Part shown: positions 17,706-25,031 of the stretch, piece after piece
Layout of the letters: each line of letters starts with the position of its first letter
Numbering within the stretch: the stretch's first letter is position 1
Origin: Clostridia bacterium
Lineage (GTDB): Bacteria > Bacillota > Clostridia > Peptostreptococcales > Acidaminobacteraceae
Direction of reading: 5' to 3'
Length of the DNA: 64,000 nt
Assembly (NCBI GenBank): GCA_016937975.1
Contig: JAFGVN010000141.1
Location: 1-64,000 of the forward strand
Program-made: the position numbers and the translations under genes
The notes under the pieces: generated by a model
What the model saw: only the letters and a program-made list of their open reading frames with translations
Database searches by the model: none
What the model was told of the DNA's origin: nothing

Positions 17706-18650
17706 TTATTTGTATAAAGCTACCCACTTAGCTAATTCTTGATCATTTGCAAGAATAAAGTGACCAGGCTCTACTTCATGCCAGCTTGGTGGATTATTAG
17801 CATAATCATGTTCTTTAGCTGGTTCATATGCGATTCTTCTACGCGTTCTTTCAGTGATTGGATCTGGTAATGGAATCGCAGATAATAAGGATCTAGTATA
17901 TGGATGCAGTGGCTTCGCAAACAACTGCTCAGATGTTGTTAATTCAACGATTTTACCTTTAAACATAACAGCAATTCTGTCTGAAATGTACTTAACCATT
18001 GACAAGTCATGAGCGATGAACAAGTAAGTTAAACCTTTATGTTCTTTAAGCTCATTCATTAAGTTAACAACTTGTGCTTGAATTGATACGTCAAGTGCTG
18101 AGATTGGCTCATCAGCAATGATGAATTCTGGCTCAACTGCCATCGCTCTAGCGATACCAATTCTTTGTCTTTGACCACCAGAGAATTCATGTGGGTATCT
18201 CTCAAGATGTTGCTCATCAAGACCAACCAATTTGATAATATCGATAACCTTTTGACGTCTCTCTTCTTTAGTTTTTGCTAATTTATGAATATCAATACCT
18301 TCAGCTACGATATCAATAACTTTCATACGAGGGTTCAAACAAGCCATTGGATCTTGGAAAATCATTTGCATATTTCTGTTAACATAAGCAATATCTTCTT
18401 TAGGAATCTTGCCAGAAGCAAGTTTACCTTTCATCCAAACTTCTCCACCCGTTGGCTTATATAATCTAATCATGGTTCTACCAGTAGTAGATTTACCTGA
18501 TCCAGACTCACCAACAAGACCGAATGTTTCACCTCTGAAAATTTTGAAGTTAATACCATCAACGGCTTTAACTACACCGTGACGACCTAATTTAAAATAT
18601 TGTTGAAGGTCTTTAACTTCTACAAGAACTTCACGATCTTTGTAATCCAT
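17706..18650 (-). CDS. oppF: Oligopeptide ABC transporter ATP-binding protein OppF
   Basis: 314 residues, one of two ATPases driving peptide import. Walker A GLVGESGSGKSTTGR, Q-loop MIFQDPMACLNPRM, signature EFSGGQRQRIGIARA, Walker B FIIADEPISALD and the H-loop His in FIAHDLSM are all intact. The oligopeptide-type C-terminal segment follows (HPYTRSLLSAIPLPDP). AAGGAGG precedes the ATG. It is the last gene of oppA-B-C-D-F, three bases after oppD. Confidence 0.95.
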   Translation of the reverse strand: MDYKDREVLVEVKDLQQYFKLGRHGVVKAVDGINFKIFRGETFGLVGESGSGKSTTGRTMIRLYKPTGGEVWMKGKLASGKIPKEDIAYVNRNMQMIFQDPMACLNPRMKVIDIVAEGIDIHKLAKTKEERRQKVIDIIKLVGLDEQHLERYPHEFSGGQRQRIGIARAMAVEPEFIIADEPISALDVSIQAQVVNLMNELKEHKGLTYLFIAHDLSMVKYISDRIAVMFKGKIVELTTSEQLFAKPLHPYTRSLLSAIPLPDPITERTRRRIAYEPAKEHDYANNPPSWHEVEPGHFILANDQELAKWVALYK

Positions 18651-18653
18651 AGT

Positions 18654-19685
18654 CTAAACCTCCTTTAATCTTTCTCTACGCTTCCCGATAACAGCCGGAG
18701 GCGTTACTTTTGGCGCATCTTCATGTAGCAACCAAGTTGCTGCCTGATGAGTTTCTGAAACCTTGAAGAATGGTGGTTGCTCTTCAAAGTCAATTTGCAT
18801 TGCAAATTCACTTCTTATAGCAAAAGCATCTCCTTTTGGAGGTCTCAATAAGTTTGGAGGTGTACCTGGAATAGCATATAAATCGCCATCTGTATCTAAA
18901 TCTGGCATAGAACCAATTAGACCCCATGTATATGGATGTTGAGGATCATAGAAGATCTCATCAGCAGTACCAATTTCAACAATTCTACCAGCATACATAA
19001 CAGCTACTCTATCAGCAACGTTTGCAACAACACCAAGGTCATGTGTAATAAAGATTACTGATGCACCTATCTTTTGTTGTAAGTCTTTCATCAAGTCAAG
19101 GATTTGCGCTTGAATTGTAACGTCTAGAGCTGTAGTTGGTTCGTCAGCGATTAAGATTTTAGGCTCACATGCTAACGCAATCGCAATTACGATACGTTGT
19201 CTCATACCACCTGAGAATTGATGAGGATATTGCTTCATTCTATCTTCAGGGCTTGAGATACCAACTAATTCTATTAATTTAACAGCTTTTTGATAAGCTT
19301 CTGATTTTGAAACATTTTGGTGAAGCAAGATTACTTCCATAATTTGCTTACCGATTGTCATAGTAGGGTCCAATGAAGTCATCGGATCTTGGAATACCAT
19401 GGCAATTTGATTTCCTCTAACTGAGTGTAAATCTTTTTCTTTTGTTTTTGCAATATTTATATCTTCGTAGTTAATTTCACCACCAGCATAATAACCATTA
19501 CTAGCCAAAAGGCCCATAATCGCTTTTACAGTTACTGATTTACCTGAACCAGACTCACCTACGATAGCAAGGGTTTCACCTTCGTATAAATCGAAAGAGA
19601 TACCGCGTACCGCTTGTACGTCACCAGCATAGGTACGGAAATTAACTTCTAAGTCTTTAACTTCTAAAACCTTGTTGTTATTCAT
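18654..19685 (-). CDS. oppD: Oligopeptide ABC transporter ATP-binding protein OppD
   Basis: 343 residues. Walker A AIVGESGSGKSVTVK, Q-loop MVFQDPMTSLDPTM, signature QFSGGMRQRIVIAIA, Walker B ILIADEPTTALD and H-loop FITHDLGV are intact. In the C-terminal oligopeptide domain (about 270-343) the four cysteines that hold an iron-sulphur cluster in many OppD/DppD proteins are absent: the equivalent stretch reads PPKGDAFAIRSEF and HQAATWLL. The same cysteine-free form occurs, from memory, in the streptococcal AmiE type, so this is a subfamily trait. It is 13 bases after oppC. Confidence 0.94.
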   Translation of the reverse strand: MNNNKVLEVKDLEVNFRTYAGDVQAVRGISFDLYEGETLAIVGESGSGKSVTVKAIMGLLASNGYYAGGEINYEDINIAKTKEKDLHSVRGNQIAMVFQDPMTSLDPTMTIGKQIMEVILLHQNVSKSEAYQKAVKLIELVGISSPEDRMKQYPHQFSGGMRQRIVIAIALACEPKILIADEPTTALDVTIQAQILDLMKDLQQKIGASVIFITHDLGVVANVADRVAVMYAGRIVEIGTADEIFYDPQHPYTWGLIGSMPDLDTDGDLYAIPGTPPNLLRPPKGDAFAIRSEFAMQIDFEEQPPFFKVSETHQAATWLLHEDAPKVTPPAVIGKRRERLKEV

Positions 19686-19698
19686 CGTGGTTTCCTTT

Positions 19699-21123
19699 CT
19701 ATCTCATACGTGGGTCAAGAGCATCTCTTAAACCATTCGCCAATAAGTTAATTGATAACATCAACAATGACATGATAAACGAAGGTATCAATAACATTGC
19801 TGGGATAGTTTGAATTGAGTTATAACCATCTCTTAAAAGTACTCCTAATGATGCCATTGGAATTGGAAGACCCATACCGATAAAAGTAAGGAATGCTTCA
19901 TAATAAATCGCACCTGGAATAGTAAATGTCATCATTACCACTAACTGACCAATAATGTTAGGGAATAAATGTTTTTGCATCAATCTGATTTTACTTGCAC
20001 CAAGGGTTCTTGAAGCCAAGATGAATTCTTGATCACGTAATTTTAAGATTTGAGCACGTACAACCCTTGATACGCCAATCCATCCAGTTAATGACATCGC
20101 AACGATGATAATTAAAAGACGAACTGTTGTATATGTGATATTCGGGAATATACCGGAAATGAAGGTTTCTATTGGATCTATCAGCGAAATCATGATAATC
20201 ATGAATACTAACATAGGAATAGAACCGATAATTTCAGTGAAACGCATCATGATTGTGTCTATGATTGTACCTGCATAGAAACCTGCAACAGTACCATAAA
20301 CGATACCCATTGAGAAGTCTAATACCATAGAAGCTAATGCGATTAATAACGATACTCTAACACCAGTCCAAAGTCTAGTCCATACGTCAAGGGCTAACTT
20401 GTCAGTACCAAACCAGAAGTATAAGTTCTTGATGTTTTGAATTTCATAGTAGTCAGCATTGATCTTAATCATTTCAACACCTTTGTCATCTACTTCTGAA
20501 CTTACATATTCAAATGTACCATCTTGGAATCTTGTAAATTCTGAAATTAAATCAGCATATGGTAATTCAACAATTTCACCAGTAGCCAACACTTTTACTT
20601 TTGCAAAATTTACACCATCTTTTTTGAACATATCAATAAAGTTGATTTCAAAAGGATGGTAAGGAATTCCTAATGCTGCAATTAAATCTTTTCTTTTAAG
20701 TGGACTTTTTAAAGCATCCCATTCAGTTGTTTTTGGTAAGTTACCAATAAGAATATCCCAAGAACCTCTTTCGATTACAGTAAAACCGTCGAAAATTCCC
20801 AGTTTTTCAATACCTGGAATTCTAGGTGGTACGAATGAAATATCTTCTTTTGCTATTTCATTACCTTCTTCATCAAATAAAACTGGTGCTTTTTTATAAG
20901 AGAATGGTGTACCGTCTGCATTGTTAGGAACAAATGGCTCCATTGGTGCTGCGATTGCAAAGATAATCAAAACGAAAATCATCGCTAAACCAAACATTGC
21001 ACCTTTATTTTTTCTTAAACGTCTCCAAGCATCTTGCCAGAAAGTTAAGCTTTGCGTCTCAATTTTATCAACGTCTTCAAATTTATTTTGTACTAGTACA
21101 AATTTATCTTTGTTCACTGACAT
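19699..21123 (-). CDS. oppC: Oligopeptide ABC transporter permease OppC with large extracytoplasmic insertion
   Basis: 474 residues, against about 300 for ordinary OppC. The first membrane segment is at about 44-60, and the usual next motif (WFGTDKLALDVWTRL) comes only at about 237, so roughly 160 extra residues lie on the outer face between them. The remaining five membrane segments and the EAA loop (ASRTLGASKIRLMQKHLFPN) are normal. Other landmarks are EAFLTFIGMGLPIP and the C-terminal RDALDPRMR. The start follows the oppB stop directly. The insertion could contact OppA or peptide; in streptococcal Ami a comparable insert is in the OppB-like subunit. Confidence 0.92.
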   Translation of the reverse strand: MSVNKDKFVLVQNKFEDVDKIETQSLTFWQDAWRRLRKNKGAMFGLAMIFVLIIFAIAAPMEPFVPNNADGTPFSYKKAPVLFDEEGNEIAKEDISFVPPRIPGIEKLGIFDGFTVIERGSWDILIGNLPKTTEWDALKSPLKRKDLIAALGIPYHPFEINFIDMFKKDGVNFAKVKVLATGEIVELPYADLISEFTRFQDGTFEYVSSEVDDKGVEMIKINADYYEIQNIKNLYFWFGTDKLALDVWTRLWTGVRVSLLIALASMVLDFSMGIVYGTVAGFYAGTIIDTIMMRFTEIIGSIPMLVFMIIMISLIDPIETFISGIFPNITYTTVRLLIIIVAMSLTGWIGVSRVVRAQILKLRDQEFILASRTLGASKIRLMQKHLFPNIIGQLVVMMTFTIPGAIYYEAFLTFIGMGLPIPMASLGVLLRDGYNSIQTIPAMLLIPSFIMSLLMLSINLLANGLRDALDPRMR

Positions 21124-22083
21124 TTAGCTCTTACCTCCTCTTAAACGAATTCTTGGATCAATTACACCGTACAATAAGTCGATGATTAAGATAACAGTTA
21201 CGAATAAGAAACTGTAGAAAACGTTAACCCCAAGGATTAAGAAATAATCATTTTGACTTGTTGCGTTTAACAATAATCTAGATAAACCAGGTACACCATA
21301 GAACATTTCTATAACTAGGGAACCAGTTAAAAGACCGATTGTCATTGGACCAACAATTGTAATTACAGGTATTAAAGCATTTCTTAAAGCATGACGCATG
21401 ATTACTTGAGTTTTATTTAAACCCTTAGCTCTAGCTAAAAGGATGTAATCACTGTTCAATACTTCTACTAACTCTGAACGCATGTAACGCATCGTAGCAG
21501 AAATTACATATAATGATAACGAGAATGCCGGTAAAATCGATGAGTATAACGAATCCCAGACTGATATACCTCTCGTAGCATCGATTGGATTATAAAGATA
21601 GGTGAACATTCCCCACTCTGCAACAACATAATGTTGAAGTAAAGCAGCGAGTACCATCGAAGGAATCGAAACCCCTATAACGGCGAGAATTGTAACAAAT
21701 CCATCCCAGAAGGAACCTCTGTAAATCGCGGCCAGCGCCCCGAGCAGGATTCCGACAACAACACCAAATACAAGTGCCATAGACCCGATTTGCACTGTAT
21801 GAGGTAATCTCATCGCAATCAATTTTGTAACCGGTTGATCTTGTAATCTAAAAGATACACCAAAATCACCATGCAATACGTCATTTAAATAACGTAGGTA
21901 CTGAACACCAACTGGATCATCCAAACCATACTTACGCACCATTAATTCTTTTTGTGCAGGTGTGATTTTCGGATTATCAAATGGTGTACCAGGCATTAAT
22001 CTTAACAAGAAAAAGTTTATTGTTAAAACAACAAACAGTGTTAAGAAAATTAGAAAAAGTCTCTCCACTACATATCGTAGCAT
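21124..22083 (-). CDS. oppB: Oligopeptide ABC transporter permease OppB
   Basis: 319 residues, the normal length. The N-terminal membrane segment with LRLMPGTPFDNP is followed by the extracytoplasmic region YGLDDPVGVQYLRYL, then five further membrane segments. The EAA loop that docks the ATPases is LLARAKGLNKTQVIMRHALRN. I start at 22083: GGAGG is seven bases upstream, while the ATG two codons earlier is too close. It pairs with OppC to form the channel. Confidence 0.95.
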   Translation of the reverse strand: MLRYVVERLFLIFLTLFVVLTINFFLLRLMPGTPFDNPKITPAQKELMVRKYGLDDPVGVQYLRYLNDVLHGDFGVSFRLQDQPVTKLIAMRLPHTVQIGSMALVFGVVVGILLGALAAIYRGSFWDGFVTILAVIGVSIPSMVLAALLQHYVVAEWGMFTYLYNPIDATRGISVWDSLYSSILPAFSLSLYVISATMRYMRSELVEVLNSDYILLARAKGLNKTQVIMRHALRNALIPVITIVGPMTIGLLTGSLVIEMFYGVPGLSRLLLNATSQNDYFLILGVNVFYSFLFVTVILIIDLLYGVIDPRIRLRGGKS

Positions 22084-22160
22084 AAACATACCTCCATTTA
22101 ATTATACTCTGCTTAACCATGCAATATAGATGTTTGCCATATAATGTCAAACATAAAAGG

Positions 22161-22183
22161 TTGGCAGGGACTTTCCCTGCCAA
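22161..22183 (-). terminator. Intercistronic hairpin between oppA and oppB
   Basis: Perfect 10-bp stem TTGGCAGGGA (22161-22170) and TCCCTGCCAA (22174-22183). On the minus strand it is followed by CCTTTTATG, a weak U run. It probably ends part of the transcription or shields the oppA message 3' end, giving more OppA than permease. Confidence 0.65.
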
Positions 22184-22211
22184 TCCATTTTAACTTAGTT
22201 AGTTTTGTTGA

Positions 22212-24200
22212 TTATTGTGCAAGATCAACCCACTTGTAGATGATATCTGGACCAAATGATTGTCTGAACCAGTTCATGATTCTTGGATCTCTTAAACCAA
22301 CGCCTGATCTTTGGTATAAAGGAACGATAACTTGATCTTCTTCAAGAAGTTTCTTCTCAAGAGTTACTAAAGCTTCGAATCTTTCACCTGATTTTTCAGG
22401 AGCAGTTAAGTCACCAGACTTAGTAGCTTCGATTACTGCATCATAATCTGCGTTAGCATAACCAGTTGAGTTATGGCCACCGCCAGTTACCCACATATCC
22501 ATCCAAGTCATTGCATCTGGATAGTCAGGACCCCAACCGCCCCAGTTCAATGTGTAAGTACCTTCGTCAGATCTCTTAAGCTTTTCAGAGAATGGTAAAG
22601 CTTGAACGATTACTGTAACGCCTGGTAAGTTTTTCTCTAATTCGTTTTGGATGTGAGTACCAACTTGAGCAGCTGTATCACCTTGGTAAATGATTAATTC
22701 AAATTCAACTTCAGAAACACCTAGGTCAGCCATAGCAGCACCGAATAATTCAGCAGCCATTTCTGGATTGTAATGGTTGTAACCTTCGCCACCTCCATAC
22801 ATATCTTCAGCAACTTGTCTCCAGTCCTTGTTATCATGAGCTGCAGAACCTACGAATCCTTTTGGAACGAAGTAGTCAGCTGGTAAAGAACCGTTAGCAT
22901 AGATTACGTCAGTAATATAAGTTTTATCAATTGCCATGTTAATAGCTTTTCTTGCTCTTACGTCAGATAATAATTGTTTAGTAGTAGTCATTTCGCCTTT
23001 ACCTTGGTTAATTTCTAGGTAGAATAAAACAACGTCTTCTAATGGAACCATATCTGGTCTGTTACCATACTTTTCAACGTTTTCGCCTGATAAAGCAGTA
23101 GTAGCGATTTCGCCATCTAAGTACATTTGTACAGCTGTATCGTTAGATACACCTTCGATAACTCTGAAGTCGATAGCGTCTAAAGCTACGTTTTCAGCAT
23201 CCCAGTAATTAGGGTTTTTAGTTAAATAATGTCTTTCAGAGATTTTCCACTCTTTAAAGATGAAAGCACCATTGTATAAGAATGCATCGTTTGATTTAGC
23301 ATAAGAGTCACCTACTTCATTGTAGAATGCTTCGTTTGCTGGGAAGAACGATGGGAATGTCATTAAGTCGATGAAGTAAGGAACTGGGTTCGATAATTCA
23401 ACTACTAAAGTATGATCATCAACAGCAGTAACGCCTAAACCATCTCTTAAATCGCTAAGTGCTGTATAAGCAGCATCTATTGAACCATAAGTTTCAGTTA
23501 AAGAAGCTTCTTCAGCAGCAATTTTTTCTTCTAAAGCAGCTTTTGCTTCGTCATATTGTTGCTTAGCTGTTTTTTCATCTGTATCTTCGTAGTTAGCTGG
23601 ATCCATAGTTTCTAAGTTTTCTACGTCAGCTTCATAACCGATTAATTCTTCATTTAATGCAACAGCTTCTTTACCATTTTTGATAGAAGCAGTTGAAATC
23701 ATGAAAGAGTATTGTGATGCTTCAGCTGGATCTAATAATTTTTTCCAAGCGAATACGAAGTCGTTAGCTGTAACAGGTGCATAAACTTCACCATCAACTG
23801 TTGACCAGTCAGCATCTTTTAATTTGAATGTGTAAGTTAAACCATCAGCTGAGATATCTACTGATTCTGCGATATCAGCTACCGGAACACCGCCTTCACC
23901 TAATGTGTAAAGACCAGAACCGATGTTACCTAAGATTAGGAACGATACCGAGTCAGTTGCTTGCCATGTAGTTAATGAAGGGATGTTAGATGATTCTAAC
24001 AAGTTCAATACTTTAGGCTCAGCTGGAGTAGTGTCCGCTGGCTCTTCTGTGTTGCCAGTATCACCAGTGTTTGCTGGTTCATTCTCAGTGTTAACAACTG
24101 CATTGTTAGGTGCGTTGTTAGGCTCGTTGTTGTTACCACCACAAGCAACAAGTGAGAATACCATAGCTAAAACTAGTAACATTACTAAAATTTTCTTCAT
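22212..24200 (-). CDS. oppA: Oligopeptide-binding lipoprotein OppA
   Basis: 662 residues, about 100 more than typical OppA. The signal peptide ends in the lipobox LVAC with lipidated Cys20, followed by a low-complexity Asn/Pro/Thr/Glu linker to about residue 65. The substrate-binding fold (SBP_bac_5) includes YTFKLKDADWSTVDG, VTANDFVFAWKKLLDP and LTKNPNYWD. About 75 acidic, helix-rich residues (about 190-265) are inserted in the first domain. The protein sits on the outer membrane face and delivers peptides to OppB/OppC. GGGAGG lies eight bases before the ATG. Confidence 0.95.
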   Translation of the reverse strand: MKKILVMLLVLAMVFSLVACGGNNNEPNNAPNNAVVNTENEPANTGDTGNTEEPADTTPAEPKVLNLLESSNIPSLTTWQATDSVSFLILGNIGSGLYTLGEGGVPVADIAESVDISADGLTYTFKLKDADWSTVDGEVYAPVTANDFVFAWKKLLDPAEASQYSFMISTASIKNGKEAVALNEELIGYEADVENLETMDPANYEDTDEKTAKQQYDEAKAALEEKIAAEEASLTETYGSIDAAYTALSDLRDGLGVTAVDDHTLVVELSNPVPYFIDLMTFPSFFPANEAFYNEVGDSYAKSNDAFLYNGAFIFKEWKISERHYLTKNPNYWDAENVALDAIDFRVIEGVSNDTAVQMYLDGEIATTALSGENVEKYGNRPDMVPLEDVVLFYLEINQGKGEMTTTKQLLSDVRARKAINMAIDKTYITDVIYANGSLPADYFVPKGFVGSAAHDNKDWRQVAEDMYGGGEGYNHYNPEMAAELFGAAMADLGVSEVEFELIIYQGDTAAQVGTHIQNELEKNLPGVTVIVQALPFSEKLKRSDEGTYTLNWGGWGPDYPDAMTWMDMWVTGGGHNSTGYANADYDAVIEATKSGDLTAPEKSGERFEALVTLEKKLLEEDQVIVPLYQRSGVGLRDPRIMNWFRQSFGPDIIYKWVDLAQ

Positions 24201-24226
24201 GTGTCTTCCTCCCTATTTTTTTCCCC

Positions 24227-24247
24227 TCTAGAGTTAAATACTCTAGA
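24227..24247. promoter_or_regulatory. Palindrome in the oppA leader
   Basis: TCTAGAGT-TAAAT-ACTCTAGA, perfect 8-bp arms, between the predicted transcription start (about 24277) and the ribosome binding site of oppA. It could be an operator or an RNA hairpin. Confidence 0.5.
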
Positions 24248-24283
24248 AATATTTTATGAGATTAGTTGCCTAATCACTTGTAA

Positions 24284-24312
24284 AGTATATAATATTTTCA
24301 TTTCCTTGTAAA
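24284..24312 (-). promoter_or_regulatory. Promoter of the opp operon
   Basis: On the minus strand TTTACA (24312-24307) and TATACT (24289-24284) are separated by exactly 17 bases, about 85 bases before the oppA start codon. Confidence 0.75.
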
Positions 24313-24329
24313 GGGTCTGGACTGAAATC

Positions 24330-24388
24330 GGCCCCTCTCTAAGGCTTGAAACGACTATAAAGGCCCCTGAAACCCTTATATTTCAAGC
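24330..24388. promoter_or_regulatory. Inverted and direct repeats upstream of the opp promoter
   Basis: GCTTGAAA (24344-24351) and TTTCAAGC (24381-24388) form a perfect 8-bp inverted repeat with a 29-base spacer. GGCCCCT occurs twice (24330-24336, 24362-24368). The patch is clearly richer in G+C than its surroundings and lies 20-75 bases upstream of the -35. No gene is visible in the gap 24201-24556; it holds these elements and the promoters of oppA and of the small membrane protein. Confidence 0.45.
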
Positions 24389-24497
24389 AATCTGAAAGTA
24401 ATACATTTTTGTAACATTTAAGTTATTTTCCAAATAGTGAGAAAATTTAAACACCTGAATATGACAGATTATTAATATTATCGAAATGTAAAGTAAC

Positions 24498-24526
24498 TAT
24501 ACAATCTTATTTATTTACTATATAAT
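24498..24526 (+). promoter_or_regulatory. Promoter of the small membrane protein gene
   Basis: TATACA (24498-24503) and TATAAT (24521-24526) are 17 bases apart, 30 bases before the start codon at 24557. Confidence 0.6.
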
Positions 24527-24556
24527 TAGAGCTACAAAAAAAACAAAGGTGGTATT

Positions 24557-24979
24557 ATGAAACAATTAATTAAAAGGTCAATAAAATATGCAAGCATTAT
24601 CTTGTTAATCTGCTTTCTAATGACAGCGTTGTTCTACTATCAGTTCAACTCAAAAGAGCGAAGCTTGCCAATCGTATGGATTAACACTTCTTTTATTGTA
24701 ACAATATTGTTTTTCTGTTATGCACTCATTGCATTTGTTGTTCAAAGAGGTCTTTTTAATGGCATTCGTTATTCTTCAAAGCAAGTAAAAGCGACACTGT
24801 CAAAAACCCATAAGGTACTGCTTATGGATGAGAACAATCTAAGTAATGAAGATGATTTTAAGGACTTTATGAAGGAAAAATATTTATATACAAAACCTTA
24901 TTTCAAATCAACGTATCCTTTATTAATCAGTTCAACTATACTATTTATTGCATTTTCCATCGTGAGTTTTAATATGTAA
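24557..24979 (+). CDS. Small membrane protein, possibly DUF3899 family
   Basis: 140 residues with three likely membrane segments: about 11-28, 43-65 and 120-138. The stretch after the second segment, RGLFNGIRYSSKQVK, resembles the conserved part of DUF3899 proteins (small Firmicute membrane proteins of unknown function). This resemblance is from memory and unproven. A soluble, charged loop (about 75-115) should face the cytoplasm. AAAGGTGG lies close upstream of the ATG. It is monocistronic, with its own promoter and a strong terminator, so it is probably expressed independently of opp. Confidence 0.65.
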   Translation: MKQLIKRSIKYASIILLICFLMTALFYYQFNSKERSLPIVWINTSFIVTILFFCYALIAFVVQRGLFNGIRYSSKQVKATLSKTHKVLLMDENNLSNEDDFKDFMKEKYLYTKPYFKSTYPLLISSTILFIAFSIVSFNM

Positions 24980-24984
24980 AAAAC

Positions 24985-25020
24985 AAAGCCATCATATCCA
25001 AAGGTATGATGGCTTTTCTT
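24985..25020. terminator. Bidirectional terminator after the small membrane protein gene
   Basis: Perfect 12-bp stem AAAGCCATCATA (24985-24996) and TATGATGGCTTT (25005-25016) with an 8-base loop; TTCTT follows on the plus strand, and TTTGTTTTTT follows on the minus strand for the phosphatase operon. Confidence 0.88.
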
Positions 25021-25031
25021 ACTTTCTTCAA

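Noticed and set aside
21977-22183. Minus-strand 68-codon frame overlapping the oppB start and the intercistronic hairpin
   Set aside because: Overlaps oppB in another frame and translates the hairpin; no ribosome site.
24201-24556. Hidden gene or small RNA in the opp upstream gap
   Set aside because: No frame with a ribosome site; the repeats are better explained as regulatory sites. A small RNA cannot be excluded without expression data.
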